A stretch of 64,000 bases of DNA, taken from Darksidea phi. Taxonomy: Eukaryota > Ascomycota > Dothideomycetes > Pleosporales > Lentitheciaceae. Below the pieces are notes generated by a model, which saw nothing but the letters and a program-made list of their open reading frames with translations, was not told where the DNA came from and searched no databases. Shown piece by piece: positions 20,287 through 31,328 of this stretch (position 1 is the stretch's first letter; each line of letters begins with the position of its first letter). The stretch spans positions 62,001-126,000 of the forward strand of contig JASJFT010000024.1 in NCBI GenBank assembly GCA_030770425.1. The letters run 5' to 3'. A program made the position numbers and the translations under genes.

Positions 20287-21155
20287 TTTGCCTGTAAAAG
20301 CTGAGCTGTGGCGGAAGCTTGATATGCACGTAGTAAATGGGACACGGGTTATGGAACCGGCCGGTGAACTGGACTTCACCAGAAAGTCCATCTGGCTCTG
20401 AATAAGAAATGAATTATTGAATTGTCTTACGAACTAGGGCGTCCAGATCATCTGTCTGAGCTATCACATGAGCAATGAGTAGATAAACTCTGCCTGCTTG
20501 TAAGTGAATTCTGGTGACGTTGTAAAATTACTTTACACCGATAGCAGGGGCAATGTTCTGTGGTTCTGGTTTCTTATCGTAGCCCCATAATTACCGGGGA
20601 TGCCTCGGAAGCGGACGACGGCGCAACTTTGGACCCGCCGACCTAGACACGGTCGGTAATTAAGGTGGAGCGAACCCGTGGAGACCGCGTTTCCGGTTAC
20701 GCGAGAGATACCAGGTCCTTTGAACGTCCCTCGAGGGAAGAGAGACAAGTCCACGACCCATGATCATCCCACGTTCATATAACCGACTTCGCGTTTCTGG
20801 GTTACGGTTCGAAACTGTTCGTAATCGGCAGAACTCGCGGGAAGGACATTTGCAGGTGCAGGTAAGCAAAGTTAAAGTTAGTATCCGCAGGTAAGCAAAG
20901 TTAGTGTCTGGAAGTAAGCATGCATGGTTATCTGCACTTGCACCCCGAAGTGGTGAAACATCGAGCCGGTTATCGCCCCTCAACTCCGTGCTTAGAGGCA
21001 TTGCTTGAAGGCGACCTCGTAGGATGGCTCACATCTATGCATCAAGTAATACCAGCCCGATCCCCGCTGCTACAACGACTAAAGAAACTGTATTGCGCGA
21101 TGTCGCCATTATCACCGGAGACCAGACATCATCGCTGCCGAGGCACAGCTCAATC
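20287..21155. other. Intergenic with short direct repeats
   Basis: Contains the P450 leader. Around 20850-20915 a GCAGGTAAGCAAAGTTA motif occurs twice, with a third partial GGAAGTAAGCATG copy. An in-frame upstream start for the P450 exists at 21024. No other gene. Confidence 0.45.
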
Positions 21156-22872
21156 ATGGTGGGCGTCGTAGAGAAGCTTTTTGAGACCATACATCCTGCC
21201 GTTGGGTCATTTGACTTGAACACGCCGCTTTTGTCCCTTTTGCTTGCCAGCACTTACGCCCTCTATTCCCTAGCCGTCGTCATCTATAGGCTATTCTTCA
21301 GCCCTCTGGCAAAGTTTCCGGGCCCAAAACTGGCCGCCATCTCAGATTGGTATGAAGTATACTACGATTGTTTTGCCAAAGGTGGGGAGGGCGGTCAATT
21401 CGCACGACACATCGAGAAGCTCCACGAGCAGTTCGGTTCCATTGTGCGCGTAACCCCCCACGAATTGCACATCAACGATCCAACCCCCTTCTCCGAATTG
21501 TAAGGTCCCAGCACTCGCTCGAAGCCGATAGACAAGTCGGTCAAATTCAAGTACCGGTTCGGCATTCCCAATGCGGCCTTCAGCACCACAGCAGCAGAGC
21601 AGCACCAGGAGCGTCGAGCGGCCCTGAACCCATTCTTCTCAAAGCAGCGCATTCGTGGTCTGCATCAAGGCCTAACCGAAATCGTCGAGCGTATCTCGTT
21701 TCGTTTTGCGACCGAGTATGCCGGTACTGCGAAAGTCGTCAATTTCAACGATGTGTGGTCGAGCATGACGATGGACACGGTAACAGCACTGGCATTCGGC
21801 CGCTCGACAAACTGCTCTGCAGCAGTAGAATTCGAGTCCCCACTGGCGAAGGGCGTGAAAGCTCTTACATGAGGTGCACACTGGAATACGCACTTCCCAA
21901 TCTTTAACGACATGATGGCCTTGATAGCCGCGCCCATCATGCTCAAGCTAATGCCCGGCGTCAAACCTATTAATGAATTCCGGAATGTGGGTTTTGGTTT
22001 AGAACCACGACCGATGTGATACTGACAGATGAGAATAGAGTATTCGGGCGCAGATTGCGGCTATTCTCGACGGTAAAGACGTCAAAGGAACGGAAGTGTC
22101 CCATCCAAGCATCTTCCACGACATCATCAACTCGAATTTGTCCTTGTCAGATAAATCGCTTGATCGGCTGACAGAGGAAGCCCTTAGCGCGGTGGGCGCA
22201 GGCATGGAAACCACAAAATGGGTCCTTACCATTGCAACATTTCACCTGCTCGACAATGCTCCAGTGAGAGAACAGCTCAAGGAAGAACTAACACGGAGCA
22301 TGCCAGATCCTAGCAAGATTCTTCCATATAGCGACCTTGAAAAGTTGCCCTGTCTCAACGCCGTCATTCAAGAATGTAAGTCTATCCATTCATCCTTTCA
22401 AGGCAAACCATTCGCGATGCTTACTTATTCTGCTAAAGCCCTTCGTGTCTCGTACGGTCAAGTCCAGCGCATGCCACGCATCAACCGGCTGCACCCATGG
22501 AAATTCCACGAATGGGTGATTCCCCCAGGAGTCATGGTCTCCATGGACGGCTACACCATGCACAGCAACGAGACTGTGTTCCCCAACCAGCGGACCTTTA
22601 TGCCCGAGCGGTGGCTCAACGATCCCACGGGACCTGGCGGGCGGCCACTATCACATTACCTCGTTCCGTTCGGCAAAGGATCACGAGGGTGCATTGGCAA
22701 GGAGCTGGCGTACATGGAGTTGTTTGTGGCCATCGCGACCATATTTCGACGGTTTGAAATAGAGCTGTATGAGACGACGAGGGAGGACGCGGATTTCGTG
22801 CTGGATATGGTGACGCCGATGCCTCGTCGCGATAGCAAGGGTATGAGGGCTTTTATCAAGTCTGTTTCGTAG
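21156..22872 (+). pseudogene. Cytochrome P450 with two in-frame nonsense codons
   Basis: Three exons (21156-21986, 22039-22375, 22439-22872) give one continuous 533-codon frame apart from TAA at 21501 and TGA at 21870. P450 features are complete: N-terminal hydrophobic anchor (TYALYSLAVVIYRLFFSPL) and proline hinge KFPGPKLAAISDWYE, I-helix AVGAGMETTKW, K-helix ESLRVSYG (ExxR, split by intron 2), RPLSHYLVPFGKGSRGCIG heme-binding Cys loop. It resembles fungal P450s related to trichodiene-oxygenase-type enzymes. The first stop may come from loss of three bases in a SELYAGPS-like motif; the second replaces a probable Arg codon (CGA to TGA). Otherwise undamaged, so inactivation looks recent. Tailoring oxidase in origin. 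Confidence 0.85.
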
Positions 22873-23698
22873 ATGGACAGTTTAGACTGCTAAGGCTGTG
22901 GGTTAGCTCTGACAGCGGGTAGGGGGGCAGGTCTGAATTGGTGCACTCCAGTATCTCAAGAGCCGTCAAATGGCGGTCTCAGATACATTTATTTAGCCAC
23001 TTTTCCGATAACGCTACTTTGCACTACCGAGCCGAGCCGCGCTTATTCCTCGGTTTATTATTTAGCAATGTGCAAGAGCTACATCTAAGTTTTCTGTACA
23101 GGCCTAAGGTATGCCATAAAAGAGGCACTTGTATGGGTTGAAACAATCTAGCAGGGGCCGGGTGGAGGCTTCTATTAGCTTATTTCGTCCCGAACCTCAG
23201 CTGTGCACTAGCCGAAGCAGGTCGTCAAACCGATCAAAGCGATGTCTACCACGGTGGAACCATTGAGGTATTCTACCATATACCCAGGTAGGCGATTCCA
23301 TTAGTAGGCAAGTCGCCGGGAAAGCGGGCCGGATCCAGGGCCGGATTCGCCGTACTTACCGTCTCTACTACGTATTACAGCTCATTAACTATATAGGGTA
23401 CGCGATTACCAACCCCGGTTACTAGTACAGCGAAACTAACCGGACAATATACCGTATACTTAGATTGCCCTATACTAACCCTACGTGCCTACGTCCCGAC
23501 AGTTTGGGTCCGGTAGGAGCTACAATTAGGGTAATCCGTTAGGAGTAAAGACTACGATAGTACTTCGCCCCCTACAGGCCCTCCCTCAGGCGACAGACAA
23601 AATGTCTCCTATAACGAGAAGCTCCTAAAACCATTATCATTACCGTCTAGGGAGCACTCTACAGATTTATAAGAGATAGGTCCGGAAGTCGAGCTCGT
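22873..23698. other. AT-rich degraded intergenic DNA
   Basis: No gene. The part 23380-23690 is dense in TA dinucleotides and abuts the broken 3' end of the ankyrin gene. It is probably a mutated repeat remnant. Confidence 0.45.
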
Positions 23699-24480
23699 CT
23701 ACCTAGCGCCCCCCAAACTTATACTTATCCTAAGGTGCAGTGAACGCCATCCAAGGGGTGCGCCTTTGGAACGCAAGAGCTCAAACGTCTCAACCGTTCC
23801 ACGAGTTGCAACTCGCTCAAGAATCTGGCAGGCACTCCTCTGGTCGCGAGTGATTTCGGCGCTGTCACCGAGCGGGACATGGTCGCGCAGATGGACGCTC
23901 GCGCCATGCTCCAGACACCACTTGACCATGTCGATGTCTGTGACGACGTGCCATATGAATGGTTCATGGTTCATGACGGTCTCCAGCCGCATATTGATGT
24001 CCCAGCCCTGCGCAAGCAAGAACTCGAGGGTCTCCTTCGATGCGCCCACTGGGTCTCGTGTGTTGTGAGGTATGACACTGACACCGCGCTCCACTAAATT
24101 GTGCAAGATGGCCGTCGCATTCTTTCTAATTGCGTCGGGGCGAATCATGCGATACAGAGTTTCCACTTCATCGGGGGGGGCACATTGATATGGCCTTGTC
24201 CAGCATCGTGGTGTCGTCAATGTCACAGGCCTGCGCGCAACACCACGCGCTTGCCAGAACTCTTTCATCTCAACCGGGCATAGAATGGGGTATCTGGGTC
24301 GCAAGACTGGCAGATGAATGGACAGAGATGGGAGACGTGGTTGTTGCGGCCTGATGCTGCGCCGTAGAGCTCTAGCTCCATTCGGCGATGCGCTGCGGCG
24401 AAGCGCCAGATGGACCTCACTGCGTGGGCCAGACGCAAGGCTGAGGATGGGAGGCCGCCGCCGAGAATGGCCTGGTCACG
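23699..24480 (-). pseudogene. F-box/ankyrin-type protein, frameshifted and 3'-truncated
   Basis: From about 24480 the minus strand reads an open N-terminal-like region (SSALRLAHAVRSIWRFAAAH, ELELYGAASGRNN, CQSCDPDTPFYARL). One extra base near 24270 moves the frame to an ankyrin-like segment (LASAWCCAQACDIDDTTMLD). An 8-G run (24173-24180 on the plus strand) shifts it again, into VETLYRMI, ETLEFLLAQGWDIN, MVKWCLEHGASVHLRD and TVETFELLRSKGAPLGWRSLH. Each shift would be repaired by removing one base. The protein then ends at the border with AT-rich debris, so the C-terminus is lost. Ankyrin repeats mediate protein binding. This copy is dead or badly sequenced. Confidence 0.7.
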
Positions 24481-25525
24481 AACGATTCACCCCCGCCGGA
24501 GCCTCGTCCCTGCCTTTCAGCAAATTGTTCATCGTCCTACACGCGAAACTTGTCCATAGAAAGAAGTTGTGTTTCCGAACTACTTGTACTCAAGAGCAAC
24601 ACTTCCCTCAACCGAAACGTACCATAGGTAGTCCGTGGACTAACCGGGCCATGGATGGCACCGCCCTAAAGTCCCCGTGGTTCACTCCGAACGTCATTGT
24701 TGGTGACTGTACCTTGTTTTGCGGTGAAGATGAATCCACCTGCTCGACGGAGTACTCTACGGAGTACTTGCAGCATTTACTACAGGGACCATGGACAGGA
24801 GCCCTTTCACCTATGCCGAAGCACACCGTGGGCCGTAAATCTGTACTACGGTCTCGCGTCCGTCTATGTTGAATATGCAATCAACTACCGATTTAAGAGT
24901 TTGCCCTGACCAACGGATGCGAGCGGAGACCGAACGAACCTACGAACTGCTGCAACCTGAACCGTGTGCCCAGCAAGCCCATACTAAGTTTGCAAGTAAT
25001 GCTTCTTCCTATCCTGTACGCTCAAAACGGGGCACCCAATCGTTAAGAGTTCCAATTGGTGGCTCACCTCAAACGTGTCAGGTTGAAAAATACCCAGATA
25101 CAAAATGGCAATTACGTGGCCGCTTGTGCACGATTGTCGACCTTGCTACGGCAGCTGACGAGTGTGATTTCCGCAGGTGGAAGAACGCACGCGCTTGGGG
25201 GAGCCGTACCCGCTGATCCAAAATCTAGTCGACCAACAGTCGGGAAGGCGGGGAAGCCCGCTTCCCTTGGGGCTAAGCAACATCCTTAGGTGTGCTTATA
25301 CATTGTATTGAACATGTGGGAGACTAATGGCGAAGGTTGAGGGGTGAGCGGGTGCGGCTTCAAGGTGTGACTGTTTCGCACCGCCCTTCACCCACTCGAT
25401 CACGCCAAGGGAACAGGTAGCGAATGCGCAAGGCTTCGGGAAAGGGTATGTCCAGCTCAGAACAGCCGGACTAGTCTTGCTTTAGTTTTCTCACATAGCT
25501 CACATAGCTGAGCACCGAGCTCGCT
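24481..25525. other. Intergenic, no gene recognised
   Basis: Overlapping short frames only. A palindromic stretch CGGAGTACTCTACGGAGTACTT lies at about 24749-24770 without further context. Confidence 0.4.
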
Positions 25526-25759
25526 TCACGACCCTTGCTGAACCGGAATTGTCGCATCTGCCATGACCATGCTTGTAAGAAAAAAAGCAGGTGAACGGAT
25601 GGTAGGGTCATAAAGAGTCTCTACAACGTACTTGGCTTTTGCGATAAGGAGCACTGTCTTAAGACCAACAGCACCCCAAGTGAGTCCATAATAGTTGGTA
25701 GTAATGCTAGCGGCAACTGAACCAACGGCTGCTATTTGTAGAAGCGATAATTTAGACAT
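25526..25759 (-). CDS. Small hydrophobic ORF, fragment or small membrane protein
   Basis: A 77-codon frame with a clean ATG, MSKLSLLQIAAVGSVAAS..., is followed by a second hydrophobic stretch (GAVGLKTVLLIAKAKYVVETLYDPTIRSPAFF). It resembles the N-terminal membrane anchor region of a larger enzyme whose remainder is not present. No family assigned. The surroundings are degraded, so it may be the surviving 5' end of a dead gene. Confidence 0.35.
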   Translation of the reverse strand: MSKLSLLQIAAVGSVAASITTNYYGLTWGAVGLKTVLLIAKAKYVVETLYDPTIRSPAFFLTSMVMADATIPVQQGS

Positions 25760-25919
25760 AGTGGTATAGGTAAAGGTAAATCATTGGAACAAGTAAAAGG
25801 AAGGCAACTACATACGAAGGAGGAGTCGAAGGATATATTGCTGGGGAGTATGTTTAACATACCCATACGGCGCGCGCGCACAGTGCTGCCCACTAAGTTC
25901 CTTGGACAAGGTAGGAACT

Positions 25920-26220
25920 TCAAGGGGCTCTTCGAAGGTCCTCTAGCGTGAACTCGCCATTTATCTTGTGCTTGCCGAGCAGTTTATTATGAATCATCTG
26001 GGTATATACCGAGCGGTAGAAGTCGAGTTCGATCTCGTGATACTCAGCGTCCGTAATAGTATCTCGGAGTCGGTCGATTTAGAAGAGCGTAAGTAGCTAG
26101 TACTCCCGTTCGTATACGTACTTATAGTCGTGCTTAAAGTAGTTAAAGTAATCTAGTTCTAGTGTCTAGGCTTCCTACCCTTTCTACAAGGCCTCTATAA
26201 TTACTACCGCCGATAGTGTC
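25920..26220 (-). pseudogene. RIP-like damaged coding remnant, unidentified
   Basis: One minus-strand frame is readable for about 100 codons (DYFNYFKHDYKYVYEREY, then ITDAEYHEIELDFYRSVYTQ, KLLGKHKINGEFTLEDLRRA, stop at 25920). It is interrupted by five stops, four TAG and one TAA. Every one would become Gln (CAG/CAA) by reversing a single C-to-T change, the signature of CpA-to-TpA mutation on the coding strand. No start codon and no family recognised. Confidence 0.6.
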
Positions 26221-27236
26221 GAGAAATCGAATGCTGTAGGCGTCGACATCGATACGAGAGTACATCGACGACGGTGTAACAAGGAGGCCTAAATAAAGCA
26301 ACAAATTAGTCAGCCTCTAGAAGCCCGTACCGAACAGGTCCCAATTAGCCGTTATACTCCAAAACGCTACCTTATAAAGAGACTCCTACTATGCAAATCT
26401 AAATCAAATACTCTAAAACGCTAACCTTTTTAATTTGTCTATTACCATAAAAATAGCTATCAAACGGGGCGTTGCCATCTTGCACTCTGACATCAATCCA
26501 AAACGTCCATCAATGTATCAACGGTGACAAGAAGCCTAGTCCAAGCCTGAACCTCAATCTCGAGAGCTAAGTAGATGCTCTGCACTTCAAGACCCGACTC
26601 GTTAGTAAACCCAGCCATATTCGAACGCGTACACCGAAGGCGCATACCTCTTGGCTAGCTCAGCGTCAGGTCATGCGACGCTTCCCAGCCCAAACCCTAT
26701 AGGGGATGATGTTCTCTTTATAAGCGCATCTGAAACGCTAAAGCGCAAGTGCGCAATTCAAACGCTCTCGCTAGCTATATATAACAGCCAACATGAACTG
26801 CGTTCGTATCGATTGGGAGGCAAGATTACGTTTCAACGGGCTGTGCTATGCCGTGCCACCGCAAGGCAGCTTCAAGTTGACCACACAGCGCATACCACGA
26901 ACCTCAAAACAACATCTCCCGATGTTCATCGTATCCTTTCCTTGTTCTACTTGTCTTCAAAATCTATTCGCTGTTCACGTTGTCGCTCGCTCCACTTGAC
27001 GATCGCTGCAGACTAAAAACGTCACAGCCTCCTCCTTCTTGCCCGAACCAATCACGGCGTAAGAAGATCAAGCACAGAATTCCTGCGTCCCCCGAGACCC
27101 GGAGAGAAATACTCAACGCTTGTCTTAGACTCTCAAAAGTCCTCCTTTTGCACCGTTGAGATCGATCCATCGCTTTCTCGCCCATTAACAAGTCACGTTC
27201 GCTTTATTTGCTGCCCAAGGTGGTTATAACCCGACC
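26221..27236. other. AT-rich debris, then promoter of the 27237 gene
   Basis: 26221-26480 is AT-rich and stop-dense (likely further mutated repeat). A plus-strand frame at 26651-27016 lacks an ATG and has no features of a gene. Confidence 0.4.
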
Positions 27237-28389
27237 ATGTCCTGTTGCCGGACCTGCGATCACCGGAACCACGCGGTGCAGACACATCCTGCGACAGCCG
27301 CACTTCTGAATGTCTGCTTGATCACGCTTCATTTCACTACACCGCTGTCAACCACGAATCGCGCAACGTACGTAGCGTTGGACACAGTACTCAATAACAT
27401 CACCGATGCCGCGGAGTCGACATCGCACCCTAGCATCTTCACGACGTGGTACGTAATTCAGCGGCACACTAAATCGCGGTTGTTTAACGGTACCCAAAAA
27501 AATAAAAATACTGAGACGCTTCTATACAAGCCCTTACTAACTTATTGCTCCGATGTTCAGGTCGCCATGTCTTTCAAACCCCAACGCTGCAGCAATTTTC
27601 ACAACTGCAAGCGAAACATGCAGCAGCGCATCATCTCCCATTTTTGAACCTGTGCTTCGGCATCTGTCAGCACCACCAAGTGTGCAGCACGTCTACCTTG
27701 ACTATTCAGCTGTATCTCTCGCAGCGCCTTCGCCCGAGTCAAGGATACCATGCGACATCATCATTCTTCGCGCTCCAAACCCTAGTGTGGCAGGCGTGAT
27801 TGGTAAGCGCTTCGGATGGGACCCAAAGCGGTCTTCACTATCTGCACAGGTGGGAGTCAATGCCCCAGGAGCATTCAGTAAACCGGGCGATCTCATTCGC
27901 GATTTCTGGGCCTGGGCTGAACTACATCCTGAAGCCCCAATAACCCCTTCTAGCTCAGTGGGTAGTGGATACGAAAGCGCAGACACAAGACCTAGTCTCA
28001 TGAGTACAAACTCCGACGAGAAGAACATGTCGCTATTCTTTGCTGAAGATGAGGAACGCCGGAACATGGAGGATGAGACGCTGGTCATGATATTTCAGTG
28101 GAGCAGCCATGCCGATGGAGATAGGTTCAAGCACCCGCTACAAAAGAGCTATGGGCAGAATGGAATAGAGATCTCTGGGGATATGTGGGATAGACATGTC
28201 GCGCATCCGGTGCGACAACTCAAGGGCGTCGGTGCAAAAATCGATATGCTCAAGTTGGAATTGAGAGGCGTAGAGCCGCGGATCGAGACTGGTGGCAAAG
28301 GAGCGGCTAGAGAACGTAGTGGAAATCGACAACTCAGCATTATGGCTTCGGGTTTTGGCGAGAGAGTCAGTGGGTTCTGGGGTCGATAA
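27237..28389 (+). CDS. Conserved-looking hypothetical protein (346 aa)
   Basis: Two exons, 27237-27448 and 27561-28389. The 112-bp intron starts GTACGT, has a perfect TACTAAC branch site and ends TTCAG, and joining restores one frame (FTT/W/SPCLSNPN). The N-terminus has a Cys/His cluster (MSCCRTCDHRNH). The middle reads DIIILRAPNPSVAGVIGKRFGW and DLIRDFWAWAELHPEAP, and a charged segment NMSLFFAEDEERRNMEDETLVMIFQWS follows. The C-terminus is basic (ERSGNRQLSIMASGFGERVSGFWGR). No family recognised, no signal peptide or membrane segment. It starts the gene-dense right half. Confidence 0.65.
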
Positions 28390-28909
28390 TGGGAAGTAGT
28401 GGAGGTCGCCGATAGGGCCCGGAGAGGGATGTCATGGCGCAGAAGCCTAAGAGCGGGATTGCCGATCTATGGGACTACGTCGGCGGTGTCTAGACTGCAG
28501 GTTGCAGATTGCAAGGGCGAGAAGTTTAATGCTTTACGCATTCGGCAGGATGAGTGGCCGCTCACGACCTAATGAGGAAACGCATTTGATGTACAGGGTA
28601 ATGTCGGGGCACATAAACCGGACAGTTGGGTACCGGACTAATGACATCAGGAACAAACGCCTCTTGGGGGCTTAAATCATTGGCATCGAGAAGCGCGGAG
28701 TGTGCGTCGGTATGAAAAGCGATATTCGCCACAGGAATATGCATAGCTTATCCATTCACTGTACATACCAACGCGCAAATGGCATCAATTCAAAGAATTT
28801 AGCCCTTTCTCCATTCAAACATTGTTCTCCTATGCAGATAAATGCCTCAACACGAGGAGCGAGAAACGCTTTTTCTAAGGCCTTCCTTCGCCCAACGCCC
28901 CATGGAACC
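28390..28909. other. Intergenic
   Basis: No gene supported. Short frames lack family signs. Confidence 0.4.
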
Positions 28910-29279
28910 TCACTTGCACGAAGTCCGGTCCCCGATGGAACGGTAAGAGAACGGCCGCTCTGCCATAGTGGCTGATCTGGAGTCGCCGCATCCTTCTCCA
29001 AAGAAAGCCACATTGCCGACGTCACCGTTGCTCCCGTCAACATCCTTCAACAGCCACAGGAACAACTTACGCGCAATCTCCGTCTATAAGTCTTGGCTCT
29101 AAGGATCGAGACTCATCCTTAATGCGGCATTACAAGCGAGCTGATCCTTGACGGTCTTGAGGCTGCACCGCCACAATGTGGCGTCTAGGCTTCTGATTCG
29201 CAGACTGTGTGGCGCCCGCATGAAGGAGCTGATGCACTCGGACAAGGCGATGCCCGATCACCGTAGCGCGCCCTGGTAA
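28910..29279 (-). pseudogene. Nonsense-mutated coding remnant, unidentified
   Basis: A single minus-strand frame of about 120 codons reads like protein (SGIALSECISSFMRAPHS, LDATLWRCSLKTVKDQLACN, TEIARKLFLWLLKDVDGSN, GDVGNVAFFGEGCGDSRSA) but contains TGA (29258-29260), TAG (29099-29101) and TAG (29084-29086). All three are one C-to-T change from Arg or Gln codons. It lacks a start and ends at a stop at 28910. I cannot name the family. It was probably part of a helical protein and looks inactivated by RIP-like mutation. Confidence 0.55.
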
Positions 29280-29664
29280 GCTGAGGCTCCTCCGCAAAGG
29301 TACCTGATTTTTATGCGTTGTTGGCGGGGCTTTGCCTCCGGCGGTATGGTGGGTTTCTGTTAGGTGGTAAGGCGCCGTGTGGGGGATGTAGTTGCGGCAC
29401 CGTCCGATTCACTGGTCCGAACCGGGTTACTGGCCGCTCTGGGCGTTTGGGGCTCAGGTGCGTGGTCGTATGCTACGTTGACTGCGCAAGGTCGATGGTC
29501 GTATGGCATGACATAGCATGGCAGTATCGGCGGAGCTTCGCCGGTTCGCGTGGATTAGCAGGGCGGCGGCGTTAGGATGACTGAATAGGAGCGGGCGTGG
29601 TATATATGTGGATGGCACCCCACGACGACGTAATGTCTTGTATCGGTATAGCTCGGTTGGTGGC
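29280..29664. other. Intergenic, promoter of the 29665 gene
   Basis: GC-rich, with a TATATATG-like sequence near 29600 ahead of the next start codon. No gene. Confidence 0.4.
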
Positions 29665-30681
29665 ATGATGGCGGACTCATACTATGGGAATATTTCCCCT
29701 ACAAGGTCGACTCGCGTGCATGTGCCAAGGCGATCATCCACACAGAAAGATTTGAAAAGGGTTGAAGAGCAGGATGTTGTCCAAGGTCGTGTGTTTTGGC
29801 TTCCACCTAAAGACGAGCTTCCACCACGAGCAGTACGACGAGCTCATGGGAAAGGTGCCATCGAAGAAGGCATATATAACCATCCAGTCCTCATCGTATC
29901 CCATCCTTCAGATGAGAGTCAGGTCATACATTTCCATATCGTAAGTTTCCGCCTTGAGATTTAGTACGCACAATACTTATACACGAAATAGATAACATCC
30001 TTTCAAGGCAAAAGACTCCACGAAATCTACTCAAAGTCCAACGAATTCCACGCTAGCCGCCGCTCATGGTATCTTCCCATATCTCCGTCGCCGGACCATC
30101 CTGATGCGAATTCTAAGAAGACACGAAAGAGATTCCCAACCTTAGACCTAGCTAGTGGAGCAACTCTTCGATGGGACTCGTACGTGAACCTACGGCACGT
30201 GTACAAGATCGAATGGTCATACCTGAAAGCATACTCGAACCCAGACACGCCAGAAAGGAACCTATTCTACTTCGACCACGAAACCATGGTCCGATTATTA
30301 GCCAAAACCAGAACACTCACCAACTACGAGCCAGGACCGCAATATCAATACCAACGAGTGCCGCGAGTCTCGGCGATCGAAACCCGGGAGCAACCCACAA
30401 ACCGCGGTCTAAGAGCACCGGGAAGAGATATCGAACCGCAATCGCCAAAATCAATATCGGATGCATCATCAATCGTCTCGTCGGAGTACTCGAGTCTTTC
30501 TCCGATTCTTCAGTCGGATTTTGGCAGCGCTGGTGACACCGATGAGCGGAGTACTCCGAGGCCACCTAAAGCTCCGCCGGATAGGAGAGAGAGCAGGTGG
30601 CGGACGCTTTTGCGGTTTTTGCGGTGTACTTGGGTCTGGACGCTTGTGTGGGTGCGGTGGGTTAGAGGTCGGAGGCGATGA
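29665..30681 (+). CDS. Hypothetical protein with a single short intron (321 aa)
   Basis: Exons 29665-29940 and 29992-30681; the 51-bp intron is GTAAGT...AAATAG, phase 0. The N-terminal domain reads RVFWLPPKDELPPRAVRR, EGIYNHPVLIVSHP, VIHFHI/ITSFQGKRL, DSYVNLRHVYKIEWSYL. This compact beta-rich domain is seen in fungal proteins of unknown function. The middle is disordered, rich in Ser/Pro/Arg, and the C-terminus has a Trp/Arg-rich amphipathic stretch (LRFLRCTWVWTLVWVRWVRG) that could be a membrane-contact helix. ATGATG at 29665/29668; either may start. No function assigned. Confidence 0.7.
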
Positions 30682-31328
30682 ACTGGAAAGTTAAGGACTG
30701 ATGCGTGTTCCACCCGGTGAAAACGCAATGATAGCATTTACGATTTATGACAATTCTCGACCTTCGGAGTGGGTTCGGTTGTGGATGGGCTAAACCAGAA
30801 GGAGTCAGTGTAATGTGCTAGCCCGATCGGACTAATGTGCTCTTCGTGTATTGCGCGAAATGGAGATATAAGACGTCGCCAAGTTTATTGAGGTAATCAA
30901 CTGGAAGTATTGAATTTTAGGAGGCGATTGGACTTAAGAAGTGAGGAAGGATTTCAACAACCAATACTTGCCTTATATAAGCCTTGCCGATGCCGTTCCA
31001 TTGGTTAACTTGCATAGCTTATGTCGGATGGTTGGTAGGCTGCACTGTAATTTCCACGGAGCGCTCTGTACCGGGATCGTTTTTGCCTGCTCGCTGCTGT
31101 CTAGCTTTTAATTCAATTCCGGGGTTCTCGTCATTCTCCGTTTGTGAAGATCCTAGTAAAGACAGGGAAGGCACATCTTGACCTTTCGTTAGCCAGAAGC
31201 GGGGTATTTTGCTGAAGCTCAACAAGAGATACCACAATCACAACCAGGTCTTGTGCAGTTTCAGACTCTACTAAACACCATATTTGCTAGCCAAATTTCT
31301 GGAAATAGATCCTCCATCCATACCTACA
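30682..31328. other. Intergenic, promoter of the NmrA-like gene
   Basis: No gene recognised. An in-frame start at 31284 would lengthen the next protein by 15 residues. Confidence 0.45.

Noticed and set aside
24318..24872. 184-codon plus-strand frame
   Set aside because: It is antisense to the readable F-box/ankyrin pseudogene in its first part and featureless afterwards.
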